Source: Bacteroidales bacterium
GTDB lineage: Bacteria; Bacteroidota; Bacteroidia; Bacteroidales; UBA10428
NCBI GenBank assembly: GCA_035299085.1
Contig: DATGXG010000045.1
Location: 186,001 to 250,000 of the forward strand
Length of the DNA: 64,000 nt
Reading direction: 5' to 3'
Part shown: in pieces, positions 9,608 to 17,710 of the stretch
How the letters are laid out: each line of letters starts with the position of its first letter
Numbering within the stretch: the first letter of the stretch is position 1
The notes under the pieces: model-generated
Told to the model about the DNA's origin: nothing
What the model saw: the letters and a program-made list of their open reading frames with translations, nothing else
The model's database searches: none
Position numbers and translations under genes: made by a program

Positions 9608-9615
9608 ACCTCCTT
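9608..9615 (-). promoter_or_regulatory. Canonical Shine-Dalgarno for the TTG-started sigma factor gene
   Basis: AAGGAGGT on the minus strand sits 4 bases before the TTG codon at 9603. Most genes here lack such a site, as is usual in Bacteroidota, so its strength may compensate for the weak start codon. Confidence 0.7.
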
Positions 9616-9715
9616 TTTGATGTGAAAAAAGTTAGAGTAGATTTGTGGCGATAGGCTGTCCTCCTGTGATGTAGTTAATTAAACTTTTTTACCGTTTTTT
9701 TAGAAAAGAAAACAA

Positions 9716-9723
9716 TACTTTTG
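9716..9723 (+). promoter_or_regulatory. Bacteroidota -7 box upstream of uvrA
   Basis: TACTTTTG fits TAnnTTTG and would place the transcript start near 9730, leaving a leader of roughly 46 bases before the uvrA ATG. No clear -33 TTG is seen. Confidence 0.45.
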
Positions 9724-9775
9724 CGAAAATAACTTTTTTTTACAAACAAACACAATATTCTTTTGTTTTTTCACA

Positions 9776-12583
9776 ATGCCGGAAAACGAGTTGTTATACG
9801 ATAAAAATGCTATTGAGGTTTCAGGCGCAAGGGTACATAATCTGAAAAACCTTAGTCTTACAATTGATCGCGATAAATTTATAGTAATCACCGGGTTATC
9901 CGGTTCGGGAAAGTCATCGCTTGCTTTTGATACAATCTATGCTGAAGGACAGCGGCGTTATGTAGAAAGCCTTTCATCATATGCCCGGCAGTTCCTGGGT
10001 CGTATGAACAAACCGGAAGTCGATTTTATCAGGGGACTTCCCCCTGCCATTGCAATTGAACAAAAGGTAAACACAAGGAACCCCCGGTCAACTGTAGGAA
10101 CTTCAACCGAAATATATGATTACCTAAAACTGATGTATGCAAGGGCCGGAAAAACTTATTCTCCGGTATCAGGAAAGCAGGTAAAAAAAGAAACGGTCAC
10201 TGATGTAGTCGATTATATCGAAACTTTTCCTGAAGGGGCACGCCTCATGATACTATACCCGTTAGGAAACGGTGGCACCGTGAGCTTTGCACAGAAACTC
10301 GAAGATCTTAAACACCAGGGAATAACCAGACTCGAAATAAATGACGAACTCCTCAAACTTGAAGAGGCTGTTGTTAAGTATTCACCTACTGCAAAGGACA
10401 AAGTGTATGTTGTTATCGATCGTATTGTAGTTGCCCGCGATGATGATTCCAAAAGCCGTTATGCCGATTCTGCACAAATGGCATTTTATTCCGGTGATGG
10501 TTACTGCCTTATAAAGAAGGCAGATGAGCCCGATAAGGGAAGAATTTTCAGCGATAAATTCGAAGCTGATAACCTTCTTTTTGAGGAACCCTCTGTCCAT
10601 ATGTTCAACTTTAACAATCCTGTTGGTGCCTGCCCTAAGTGCGAAGGTTACGGCAAAGTGATAGGCATTGATGAAGACCTTGTTATTCCCAATAAGAACC
10701 TTTCGGTGTATGATGATGCCGTTGTTTGCTGGAAAGGCGAAAAAATGACCAAATGGAAGGAACGGATTATTTACAATGCGGATAAACATAATTTTCCTAT
10801 CCACAGACCTTATTTCGAACTTACAGATGAACAGAGAAGCCTGTTGTGGAACGGGAATCGGCATTTTCACGGAATAAATGACTTTTTTGAATATGTCGAG
10901 TCCAAAAAATACAAGATCCAGTACCGTGTAATTCTTTCACGTTACAGGGGCAAAACGGTCTGCCCTGAATGCCGCGGAGCACGTCTTAAGAAAGAGGCCT
11001 CGTGGGTGAAGATCGGCGATAAATCAATCACAGATCTTGTTCTGATGCCCGTGTCCGAATTGACCGGTTTTTTCGATAGTCTTAAGTTAAACAGGCATGA
11101 TACGGCGGTTACTTCCAGGATTCTCACTGAAATTAAAGCCCGCCTGCATTACCTGCTAGATGTGGGTCTTGGTTATTTAACCCTTAACCGGCTTTCGTCC
11201 ACACTGTCAGGAGGAGAATCTCAGCGTATTAACCTGGCCACAACTCTCGGAAGCAGTCTTGTCGGTTCGTTATACATACTTGATGAACCCAGTATTGGCC
11301 TGCATCCCCGTGATACAGGTCTGCTGATAAAAGTGCTTAAAAACCTGAGAGATATCGGAAACACTGTGCTCGTTGTTGAGCATGAGGAAGAAATAATCCG
11401 GGCTGCAGACGAGGTCATAGATATCGGCCCTCATGCAGGTCGACTGGGAGGTGAAATTATTTTCAAGGGCAACCTGAAAGATCTTAAGAAAAACGAGGGA
11501 CTCACAGCAAAGTACCTCAGAGGTGAAATGAAAATTGAAGTTCCCCCTTTCAGGCGAAAATGGAATAATTATATTGAAATAACAGGAGCCAGGGAAAATA
11601 ACCTTAAGAATCTGCAGGTGAAGTTTCCTTTAAATGTGCTGACAGTGGTTACCGGTGTCAGCGGTTCCGGAAAATCGTCCCTTATGAAAGGAATTCTTTT
11701 CCCTGCACTGAACAAACTGATCAATGGTGCAGGTGAAAAGACAGGCAAGTTCGGAAAAATTGAAGGAGATCTCAACCTGATAACTGCTGTTGAGTTTGTT
11801 GATCAGAATCCAATCGGCAAATCCACCCGGTCAAACCCAGTGACATATATTAAAGCTTACGATGAAATCAGAAAGCTTTTTGCCAGCCAGCAAGCCGCTA
11901 AATACAATGGTTTTACACCTTCACATTTCTCTTTCAATATCGACGGTGGTCGTTGTGAAGAATGCCAGGGAGAAGGGGAAATAAAGGTTGAAATGCAGTT
12001 TATGGCTGATGTACACCTTGTGTGTGAAAGCTGCCATGGAAAAAGGTTTAAAGAAGATGTCCTTGATGTTCAGTTCCACGGGAAAAATATTTATGATGTT
12101 CTTGAAATGACTATTGACGAGGCAATTGATTTTTTTGGCTCTCATAAGGGAACCAGCGAAAAGACGGTTGCACGGAAACTTATGCCGCTTGCTGATGTAG
12201 GACTTGGTTATGTGAAACTCGGACAGGCATCAAGCACTCTTTCAGGAGGCGAAAGTCAGCGTGTGAAGCTGGCTTCATTCCTGGGTGCCGACAAAAGCGA
12301 TGATCCGGTGCTTTTCTTTTTTGATGAACCAACCACCGGGCTGCATTTTCATGATATAAAAAAACTGCTTGATTCCTTTAATGCATTAATCGCTAACGGG
12401 CACACCGTTGTGATTATTGAACATAATCCGGAGGTAATAAAAACAGCTGACTGGGTGATAGATCTCGGCCCCGAAGGCGGTGACAACGGTGGTTACCTGG
12501 TGTTTGAAGGCACACCGGAAGACCTGGTGAAATGTGAGAAATCGTATACGGGAAAGTTTTTGGTTGAGAAGCTGAAAAAGTAG
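9776..12583 (+). CDS. uvrA: UvrABC excinuclease subunit A
   Basis: Damage-recognition ATPase of nucleotide excision repair, 935 residues, about the usual length. It has two ABC ATPase halves: Walker [10 protein letters not shown] at 40-48 and a second, GVSGSGKSS, near residue 626. Signature motifs '[10 protein letters not shown]' occur in both halves. Zinc-binding CxxC pairs are visible ([24 protein letters not shown] with CESCHGKRF). The segment [20 protein letters not shown] belongs to the UvrB-binding region. Some Bacteroidota carry two UvrA paralogs and I cannot tell from one window which this is. The stop codon TAG is the first triplet of a heptanucleotide array that follows directly. 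Confidence 0.92.
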   Translation: MPENELLYDKNAIEVSGARVHNLKNLSLTIDRDKFIVITGLSGSGKSSLAFDTIYAEGQRRYVESLSSYARQFLGRMNKPEVDFIRGLPPAIAIEQKVNTRNPRSTVGTSTEIYDYLKLMYARAGKTYSPVSGKQVKKETVTDVVDYIETFPEGARLMILYPLGNGGTVSFAQKLEDLKHQGITRLEINDELLKLEEAVVKYSPTAKDKVYVVIDRIVVARDDDSKSRYADSAQMAFYSGDGYCLIKKADEPDKGRIFSDKFEADNLLFEEPSVHMFNFNNPVGACPKCEGYGKVIGIDEDLVIPNKNLSVYDDAVVCWKGEKMTKWKERIIYNADKHNFPIHRPYFELTDEQRSLLWNGNRHFHGINDFFEYVESKKYKIQYRVILSRYRGKTVCPECRGARLKKEASWVKIGDKSITDLVLMPVSELTGFFDSLKLNRHDTAVTSRILTEIKARLHYLLDVGLGYLTLNRLSSTLSGGESQRINLATTLGSSLVGSLYILDEPSIGLHPRDTGLLIKVLKNLRDIGNTVLVVEHEEEIIRAADEVIDIGPHAGRLGGEIIFKGNLKDLKKNEGLTAKYLRGEMKIEVPPFRRKWNNYIEITGARENNLKNLQVKFPLNVLTVVTGVSGSGKSSLMKGILFPALNKLINGAGEKTGKFGKIEGDLNLITAVEFVDQNPIGKSTRSNPVTYIKAYDEIRKLFASQQAAKYNGFTPSHFSFNIDGGRCEECQGEGEIKVEMQFMADVHLVCESCHGKRFKEDVLDVQFHGKNIYDVLEMTIDEAIDFFGSHKGTSEKTVARKLMPLADVGLGYVKLGQASSTLSGGESQRVKLASFLGADKSDDPVLFFFDEPTTGLHFHDIKKLLDSFNALIANGHTVVIIEHNPEVIKTADWVIDLGPEGGDNGGYLVFEGTPEDLVKCEKSYTGKFLVEKLKK

Positions 12584-12660
12584 ACTGTAGGCTGTAGGCT
12601 GTAGGCTATAGGCTGTAGACTGTAGGCTGTTAAGAATGTAGGCTGTAGACTTAAGGCTAT
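12581..12660 (+). repeat. Heptanucleotide tandem array TAGGCTG, left arm flanking the S23 gene
   Basis: Seven contiguous 7-base units (TAGGCTG with variants TAGACTG and TAGGCTA) run from 12581 to 12629. After a 7-base interruption there are three more degenerate copies to about 12660. The uvrA stop codon is the first TAG of the array. Each contiguous unit holds a TAG, and because 7 is not a multiple of 3 the array stops translation in all three plus-strand frames within 21 bases. The same repeat in inverse orientation lies at 13077-13138. Confidence 0.9.
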
Positions 12661-12708
12661 AGCAAAATCGATATTTGAAATTTATTACAAAACTAAAACC
12701 CCTTAAAA

Positions 12709-13068
12709 ATGAGAGATCACAAAAAATTAATTGCTTTTGAAATAGCAGACAATCTTGTATTGGCTGTGTATTCAATTTCGAGATATTTTCCAAAGTATGA
12801 AATCTATGGACTAACCTCTCAACTCAGAAGAGCATCAGTCTCAGTTGTCTCTAATATAGTCGAAGGATGCGCCAGATCTACTCAAATCGAATACCATCGA
12901 TTTCTTGAAATGGCATATGGTTCGCTCAGAGAAGCGGATTATCAATACAATCTATCGGTAAGACTTGGATATACTATAAGCAATGAAGAATTAGCCTCTG
13001 ATATTATACAAAACAAATTTATTGAAACTCAGAAAGTGTTAGCTTCTCTTTTAAAAAGTATGGAATAG
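12709..13068 (+). CDS. Four-helix-bundle protein, S23 / 23S rRNA intervening-sequence family
   Basis: This 119-residue, all-helical protein carries the family hallmarks: an N-terminal 'IAFEIADNLVLAVYSISRYFPKYEIYGLTSQLRRA', then SVSVVSNIVEGCAR and 'FLEMAYGSLREADYQ'. The family was first seen inside 23S rRNA intervening sequences and is related in fold to the Avd accessory protein of diversity-generating retroelements; its molecular role is unknown. Here it is a free-standing gene between two convergent genes, bracketed by inverted heptanucleotide arrays. A near-consensus -7 box (GATATTTG at 12670-12677) lies inside the bracketed segment. This layout suggests a small mobile cassette. Confidence 0.85.
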   Translation: MRDHKKLIAFEIADNLVLAVYSISRYFPKYEIYGLTSQLRRASVSVVSNIVEGCARSTQIEYHRFLEMAYGSLREADYQYNLSVRLGYTISNEELASDIIQNKFIETQKVLASLLKSME

Positions 13069-13076
13069 ACCATCCA

Positions 13077-13138
13077 CCTACAGCCTACAGCCTATAGCCT
13101 GCAGCCTACAGCCTATAGCCTGCAGTCTACAGCCCTTC
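13077..13138 (-). repeat. Heptanucleotide array, inverted right arm flanking the S23 gene
   Basis: Read on the minus strand this is the same TAGGCTG-type array (with TAGACTG and CAGGCTA variants) as at 12581-12660. It begins right behind the TAG stop codon of the secreted-protein gene ending at 13139. The two arrays are therefore inverted around the S23 gene, and each lies in the sense direction of its adjoining convergent gene. Confidence 0.9.
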
Positions 13139-13582
13139 CTACTGCTTATCCTCAAACCCAAACATTATAGCTACGCAGCCACTGTTTGGAAATTCAGTTT
13201 TTTGAGCGGACACAGGAACTTTTACAACAATTTTCAACTGCTGGCTGGATTCAAGCTTAAAATCCCAGGTACCAGAGGATTCATGCTGTTTGTTGTCATA
13301 GAGAACATTTTTATAAGCGTCAATCACCTGGAATTCAATCGGCGGTAACGTTTCTGAACCGCATACGGCAAGTCTGTAATTCTGACCGGAATAAAATGTT
13401 TTATATAATTCAGCTTCTTCTCCTTCAGTGAGGATAGCGGCATGATAATTACCATCATGAACGTAACCGGTGAGTTCAAGTTTACACAACTTTTTGGCAA
13501 AGCCTTTACACTGGGCTTCGGCCTGGGTGCTGGCAATCACTAATGCGGCAAGCAAAACTATATAGGGAAGGAACTTTTTCAT
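13139..13582 (-). CDS. Secreted protein of unknown function
   Basis: A 147-residue protein with a clear Sec signal peptide (hydrophobic stretch, then QAEAQ; cleavage near residue 24). The mature part is predicted mostly beta, with four Cys (CKGF, CKLE, CGSE, SGCV) that could form two disulfides in the periplasm. I do not recognise a named family. It lies 13 bases behind the lipoprotein gene on the same strand and is probably co-transcribed with it from the promoter at 14577-14608. Confidence 0.7.
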   Translation of the reverse strand: MKKFLPYIVLLAALVIASTQAEAQCKGFAKKLCKLELTGYVHDGNYHAAILTEGEEAELYKTFYSGQNYRLAVCGSETLPPIEFQVIDAYKNVLYDNKQHESSGTWDFKLESSQQLKIVVKVPVSAQKTEFPNSGCVAIMFGFEDKQ

Positions 13583-13595
13583 AACTCTTGTATTA

Positions 13596-14534
13596 TTATT
13601 GAACGAAGTTGTTTCTTAATGATTTCACAGCAGTTTGCAGCTCAGAGAAAGCTTCAGGTGTTACAGTAATCTTCGTCTGAGATTTAAGAGTGGTAACGGA
13701 CGCGGTATCATTTGCGTCTATTTTTACAGCTGTTGTCTGTACTTCAATTTTATCAAAAGCGGTTTTTAGAGAATGAAGTTCATTGATTAATTCCATAATG
13801 TCCCTGTTTTCTTCACCGCGGAGGTTCTTTGTATTATCCTGGAGCATCCGCTCTACAATGCTGAATGACAGTTTTTGTTCGGCAATGCGGTCGACAAGCT
13901 TATTACCCTGGACAGGCTTATCACCCACCATCTGAGTGCCTATATAAAGCCCTTCAATCCAGCCACCTACCAGAACCATTGCGGCCACATCCTGCTGATC
14001 ATTTTCCTTCAGGTAAGAACTTGAATTGAGAAAAGTTTCGGAAATAATGTCCATAACCACATCCCTTTTATCAAGGTTTTGTTCCAGGCGTTTCATTGTT
14101 TCATCGTCAATGGCATCATTGATTCCCATTTCCATAGCCAGTCGCTTGGTTACATCCATATATTTCAATGAAGTCTGCGGCTGATCAAACAGGCAGGCAA
14201 AACTCAGATCGGTTGTATAAATTCCCAGATTCAGTGCTTTGCTCCTGTTGGTTGAATATTTTTCAACGTTATTCAGCGCGTTAAGGATCGATTCATTATA
14301 ACTAACGCCTGCTGATTTCAAAAGCATAGCTGTTTCAAGCGGAGAAGGCAGCGAATAGAAGATCTTTTTTGCTTTATCAATATCGTCAAAAATATCTTCT
14401 TCGGTTAGGTAATTTTCAATTCCAACATCCCTGCCCTCCTTATTTTTATTTGACTTGCAAGAATTGCCCAGTATTGTTAAAGCAGAGATGAACACAATAC
14501 TGACCAATGATAAGGAAATGTAATGCTTTTGCAT
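13596..14534 (-). CDS. Probable lipoprotein of unknown function
   Basis: A 312-residue protein with an N-terminal hydrophobic segment ending in LGNSC (lipobox-like), followed by a charged linker KSNKNKEGRD as seen in Bacteroidota lipoproteins. The rest is mostly alpha-helical, with a long central segment and a C-terminal helix (AFSELQTAVKSLRNNF). I do not recognise a domain. It is the first gene of a two-gene unit with the secreted protein, and a promoter with both boxes precedes it. Confidence 0.7.
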   Translation of the reverse strand: MQKHYISLSLVSIVFISALTILGNSCKSNKNKEGRDVGIENYLTEEDIFDDIDKAKKIFYSLPSPLETAMLLKSAGVSYNESILNALNNVEKYSTNRSKALNLGIYTTDLSFACLFDQPQTSLKYMDVTKRLAMEMGINDAIDDETMKRLEQNLDKRDVVMDIISETFLNSSSYLKENDQQDVAAMVLVGGWIEGLYIGTQMVGDKPVQGNKLVDRIAEQKLSFSIVERMLQDNTKNLRGEENRDIMELINELHSLKTAFDKIEVQTTAVKIDANDTASVTTLKSQTKITVTPEAFSELQTAVKSLRNNFVQ

Positions 14535-14576
14535 GAGTTAAAGGTTTAAGGGTTGTATTCTTAAAAGCATAAGAAT

Positions 14577-14608
14577 CAAAGTTATAATAAATGTAATCTT
14601 TTTTTCAA
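14577..14608 (-). promoter_or_regulatory. Promoter of the lipoprotein / secreted protein unit
   Basis: On the minus strand TTG (14606-14608), a 21-base spacer and TAACTTTG (14577-14584) match the Bacteroidota -33/-7 promoter. The transcript would start near 14570, about 36 bases before the ATG at 14534. A second TAACTTTG lies at 14668-14675 without a clear -33 box. Confidence 0.6.
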
Positions 14609-14723
14609 CATAAATATCCAAATATGTCTGGATGTCAGTTCAGCTTTGTTTAACGATGATTTATTTTCAAAGTTACTGTTTTCGTTTTTTTTTTAACGAA
14701 AGCTGTTAACGAGATATTAACAC

Positions 14724-14866
14724 AATGCCAATGTGCCAATGTGCTAATGTGCTAATGTGCTAATGTGCTAATGTGCTAATGTGCTAATGTGTTAATGTGT
14801 TTGTGTTACTGACAATTTAGTGTTTTTCATTAGCAAATTAGCACATTAACTCATTTGCACATTATT
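14724..14866. repeat. Octanucleotide array with facing inverted array, overlapping the nth 3' end
   Basis: Nine 8-base units of AATGTGCT type run from 14730 to 14801, six of them exact (14738-14785). After about 30 bases, four inverse units (AGCACATT type, partly degenerate) follow at 14832-14863. The two arms can pair to a long hairpin. The last codons of nth and its TGA stop (14851-14853) lie in the inverse arm. Units of the form TAATGTGC carry TAA, and the period of 8 puts stops in all three frames. The rest of the 14535-14723 gap holds the promoter above and a small hairpin (14679-14702). Confidence 0.9.
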
Positions 14867-15492
14867 TTGTACCACCGACACCATTCCCTCAATCCACATT
14901 CACCGCATTTCGGCTTACGCGCAACACAAATATACCTGCCGTGCAGAATAAGCCAGTGATGGGCAACAGGCAAAGCGTTATCGGGAAGGTACTTTAACAG
15001 CTGCCGTTCTGTATCGGCAGGATTTTTTGCATGAGTGGTAAGGCCCAGGCGTTCACTTACCCTGAAGATATGAGTGTCAACAGGCATAGCAGGATTCCCG
15101 AAAGCTACAAGGGTAACCACGTTGGCTGTCTTCCTTCCCACGCCCGGCAGTTTCATAAGATCCTCTATTTTCTCCGGAACTTTTCCACCAAAATCACTGA
15201 CAAGCATCTTTGACATGCCTGACAGATGATGTGCCTTGCTGTTCGGGTAGGAACAGGATTTAATATACTGAAATATCTCTTCAGTATCTGCCTCTGCCAT
15301 AGCTTCGGCTGTCGGAAACCTGTTTATCAGGGCCGGGGTGATCATATTCACTCTTTTATCTGTACACTGGGCGGACAGGATTACAGATACAAGCAAACTG
15401 AACGGATCATCAAAATCAAGTTCTGTTTCAGCCACCGGCATATTATCAATGAACCATTTAATTATATGCTCATATCTTTGTTTTGTAGTCAT
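14851..15492 (-). CDS. nth: Endonuclease III, DNA glycosylase/AP lyase
   Basis: Base-excision repair enzyme removing oxidised pyrimidines, 213 residues from the chosen ATG at 15492 (MTTKQRYEHI). It has the helix-hairpin-helix LMKLPGVGRKTANVV, including the catalytic Lys, the catalytic Asp in MPVDTHIFRVS, and a complete 4Fe-4S motif C-x6-C-x2-C-x5-C near the C-terminus. A longer reading from 15642 is possible but would add an unrelated hydrophobic tail and would pass the TATTTTTG promoter box at 15513-15520. The last residues, KIMCK, are encoded by the octanucleotide array, so the gene end has been rewritten by the repeat. Confidence 0.93.
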   Translation of the reverse strand: MTTKQRYEHIIKWFIDNMPVAETELDFDDPFSLLVSVILSAQCTDKRVNMITPALINRFPTAEAMAEADTEEIFQYIKSCSYPNSKAHHLSGMSKMLVSDFGGKVPEKIEDLMKLPGVGRKTANVVTLVAFGNPAMPVDTHIFRVSERLGLTTHAKNPADTERQLLKYLPDNALPVAHHWLILHGRYICVARKPKCGECGLREWCRWYKIMCK

Positions 15493-15512
15493 CTTTTTAT
15501 GGGTTATAGTGT

Positions 15513-15520
15513 CAAAAATA
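15513..15520 (-). promoter_or_regulatory. -7 box upstream of nth
   Basis: TATTTTTG on the minus strand fits TAnnTTTG and would start the transcript about 13 bases before the nth ATG at 15492. This supports the shorter nth start. Confidence 0.45.
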
Positions 15521-15572
15521 TAAAAAAACAAAAGCCTGGTTGAATCAAATGAATGACAAAAATCATAATAAA

Positions 15573-15604
15573 TTTGCATATTCAATAAGTAGTAATTATA
15601 TTTG
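15573..15604 (+). promoter_or_regulatory. Full-consensus promoter of the aromatic amino acid operon
   Basis: TTTG (15573-15576), a 20-base spacer and TATATTTG (15597-15604) match the Bacteroidota vegetative promoter at both boxes. The predicted transcript start near 15611 lies 12 bases before the leader peptide ATG, so the leader peptide and attenuator are inside the transcript. Confidence 0.75.
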
Positions 15605-15622
15605 CATCTCATTTGTAAGAAT

Positions 15623-15679
15623 ATGAATCGTATTGCCAGCAACGCTTTCTTCTTTTACTTTTATTTCCGGGTAACCTGA
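15623..15679 (+). CDS. Phe/Tyr-rich leader peptide of the pheA-aro operon
   Basis: This 18-codon reading frame encodes MNRIASNAFFFYFYFRVT. Residues 9-15 are seven aromatic residues in a row, five Phe and two Tyr, the end products of the pathway encoded downstream. It starts 12 bases after the predicted transcript start and stops with TGA 1 base before the antiterminator arm at 15681. This is the arrangement of amino acid operon leader peptides (phe, trp, his leaders): stalling at the Phe/Tyr codons reports shortage of charged tRNA. A chance frame is unlikely, given the promoter, the codon run and the terminator together. Confidence 0.8.
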   Translation: MNRIASNAFFFYFYFRVT

Positions 15680-15680
15680 A

Positions 15681-15739
15681 GGGGCTTGTTTTGCATATAC
15701 TCAAAATATAATGGAAGCCCCGAAAATCGGGGCTTTTTT
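15681..15739 (+). terminator. Attenuator: intrinsic terminator with competing antiterminator
   Basis: The terminator is a perfect 9-bp stem, AAGCCCCGA (15715-15723) with TCGGGGCTT (15727-15735), with a 3-base loop and a T-run to 15739. Upstream GGGGCTT (15681-15687) is complementary to AAGCCCC (15715-15721), so it can pair with the left terminator arm and prevent termination. A ribosome finishing at the stop codon 15677-15679 would cover this upstream arm and let the terminator form. One stalled at the Phe codons would leave it free. No clear region-1 partner for 15681-15687 was found. Confidence 0.8.
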
Positions 15740-15765
15740 GTTTTTACACGCTAACAAATTAAAAC

Positions 15766-16623
15766 ATGACCGACTCTCCCAAAACCAAACGTATTGCCAT
15801 ACAGGGCGGATATGGCGCCTTCCATGAAATCGCCGCCTACGGTTATTTTGAGAATGAAGAAATTGAAATTGTACCGAGGAACACGTTCAAAGACCTCTTC
15901 AAAGCACTGAAACAGGGAAAAGTTGATTTCGGAATCACAGCCATAGAAAATTCTATAGCCGGCAGTATACTTCCGAATTATAACCTCTTGCTTGAATCAA
16001 ATCTTGAAATAATCGGTGAAATTTACCTTCGCATAAAACAGAACCTGGTGGCTCTGCCGGGACAAACGATTGCCGACATTCGTGAAGTATATTCACATCC
16101 GATGGCAATCCTTCAATGCCAGCGGTTTTTTGATGATCATCCGGATATCAGGCTTATTGACAGCATCGATACGGCTTTAAGTGCCAAAGAAATTGCGGAT
16201 AAAAAGCTTAAAAATACGGCTGCCATCTCATCGGGCCGCGCTGCAGATCAATACAAGCTTGAGATTATAGCAGAAGGAATCGAGACCCATAAAAAGAATT
16301 ACACCCGTTTCCTTATATTAAAAGGTAAAAACGGAGATCGCCAGGATGTCACATCTATCAATAAAGCCTCCCTTACTTTCGCGTTGGCCCATAAAATAGG
16401 CGGGCTGTCAAAGGTTCTCTCCATCCTTTCGTACTATGATATAAACCTTGCCAAGGTACAATCTATGCCGATAATCGGTAAGGACTGGGAGTACCAGTTC
16501 TTCGTGGATGTTGAAATCGACAGCTACCGTCACTATTACCAGGCAATAGAAGCTATACGGCCATTTACAAGCGGCCTTCAGATTTTAGGAGAATATTTAA
16601 AAGGAAAATCTATAATGGAATAA
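15766..16623 (+). CDS. pheA: Prephenate dehydratase
   Basis: Converts prephenate to phenylpyruvate, the committed step to Phe. The protein has 285 residues without a chorismate mutase domain, which is instead fused to the next protein. The catalytic domain spans about 7-185, with IQGGYGAFHEIAA, ITAIENSIAGSI and the catalytic NYTRF (Thr180). The C-terminal ACT domain (about 202-280) has GGLSKVL and VQSMP, the Phe-binding positions, so feedback inhibition by Phe is likely. It is the first structural gene after the attenuator and is followed after 1 base by the DAHP synthase gene. Confidence 0.95.
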   Translation: MTDSPKTKRIAIQGGYGAFHEIAAYGYFENEEIEIVPRNTFKDLFKALKQGKVDFGITAIENSIAGSILPNYNLLLESNLEIIGEIYLRIKQNLVALPGQTIADIREVYSHPMAILQCQRFFDDHPDIRLIDSIDTALSAKEIADKKLKNTAAISSGRAADQYKLEIIAEGIETHKKNYTRFLILKGKNGDRQDVTSINKASLTFALAHKIGGLSKVLSILSYYDINLAKVQSMPIIGKDWEYQFFVDVEIDSYRHYYQAIEAIRPFTSGLQILGEYLKGKSIME

Positions 16624-16624
16624 T

Positions 16625-17710
16625 ATGAAAGTATCACTGAAATTAGACAAGTTCGAATTCAAAGGTATTTCAAGTGAAAGGCCTTTGATCATGGCTGGAC
16701 CCTGCAGCGCTGAAACTGAGGAACAGGTCATGGAAACAGCCCGCCAACTGAAAGATATAGGCGTTCAGATCTATCGTGCCGGCCTATGGAAACCAAGAAC
16801 AAGGCCAAACGCTTTTGAAGGAGTGGGTAAAGACGGCCTTCCCTGGTTGCGCCGGGTAAAAGAAGAACTTGGCATGCTTACAGCAACTGAAGTAGCCAAT
16901 GTTAAACATGTGTATGATGCCCTGAAATCCGGTATCGACATAATCTGGATAGGCGCCCGCACAACGGCAAATCCTTTTGCAGTGCAGGAAATCGCAGATG
17001 CGCTTAAGGGGGTTGACATGCCCGTGATGATAAAAAACCCTGTGAGTCCCGATCTCGAACTCTGGATTGGTGCTTTTGAACGACTCAACAGCGCAGGTAT
17101 TACAAAAATGGCTGCCATACACAGGGGATTCTCGATTTATAACCGTACTTTATACAGGAACAATCCTCAATGGGAGATACCCATTGAACTGAAAAGACTT
17201 ATACCTGAGTTGCCGATCATTACCGATCCGAGCCATATCTGCGGAAGCCGTGAATTATTGTATGAAGTATCGCAGCGTGCTATGGACCTTGATTTCTATG
17301 GCCTCATTGTTGAATCGCACTGCAATCCGGATAAAGCCCTGAGTGATGCTCAGCAGCAACTTACTCCTGAAAATCTGAATAAGATGATTAAAAGACTTGT
17401 TCTCAGGACTGCAAATGTGCAAAACAATGTAATTTTATCTACCCTTGAAGACCTGAGGCATGAGATCGATAAATGGGATGATAAATTAATGGATATTTTT
17501 GAACACCGTATGGCCATATCAGAAAAGATCGGTGAGTATAAAAAGGCTAACAGCATAACGATTCTGCAAACCCAGCGGTGGGATGAGATACTGAGGAATA
17601 AAATTGACCAGGCAGCAAAAAAAGGCCTGGGGGAAGAGTTTATTATTAAGGTATTCCGCGCTATCCATGAAGAATCAATCAACCATCAGACTAAAGTGAT
17701 GAATGGATGA
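16625..17710 (+). CDS. Bifunctional 3-deoxy-7-phosphoheptulonate synthase / chorismate mutase
   Basis: This 361-residue fusion has a type I-beta DAHP synthase (about 15-260) followed by an AroQ-class chorismate mutase (about 275-355). The synthase shows the metal-binding Cys27 in AGPCSAET, KPRTRPNAFEG, IGARTTANPF, IKNPVSPD and 'TDPSHICGSRELL'. The mutase shows LEDLRHEIDKWDDKL and ISEKIGEYKK. In this fusion type the mutase domain often acts as the sensor for prephenate feedback. It supplies both the first pathway step and the substrate for pheA and tyrA. Its stop overlaps the aroB start by 4 bases, suggesting translational coupling. Confidence 0.94.
   Translation: MKVSLKLDKFEFKGISSERPLIMAGPCSAETEEQVMETARQLKDIGVQIYRAGLWKPRTRPNAFEGVGKDGLPWLRRVKEELGMLTATEVANVKHVYDALKSGIDIIWIGARTTANPFAVQEIADALKGVDMPVMIKNPVSPDLELWIGAFERLNSAGITKMAAIHRGFSIYNRTLYRNNPQWEIPIELKRLIPELPIITDPSHICGSRELLYEVSQRAMDLDFYGLIVESHCNPDKALSDAQQQLTPENLNKMIKRLVLRTANVQNNVILSTLEDLRHEIDKWDDKLMDIFEHRMAISEKIGEYKKANSITILQTQRWDEILRNKIDQAAKKGLGEEFIIKVFRAIHEESINHQTKVMNG

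Noticed and set aside
9601-9608. TAGTTTTG on the minus strand as promoter of the sigma factor gene
   Set aside because: It overlaps the TTG start codon and the Shine-Dalgarno site, so the match to the -7 box is coincidental.
12709-13068. S23 gene as accessory protein of a diversity-generating retroelement
   Set aside because: No reverse transcriptase, template repeat or variable target gene is found nearby.
12581-13138. Heptanucleotide arrays as a CRISPR array
   Set aside because: Units are 7 bases, contiguous, without spacers and without cas genes.
15493-15642. N-terminal extension of nth
   Set aside because: The extra residues do not match Nth and would overlap the nth promoter box and the divergent aromatic operon promoter.
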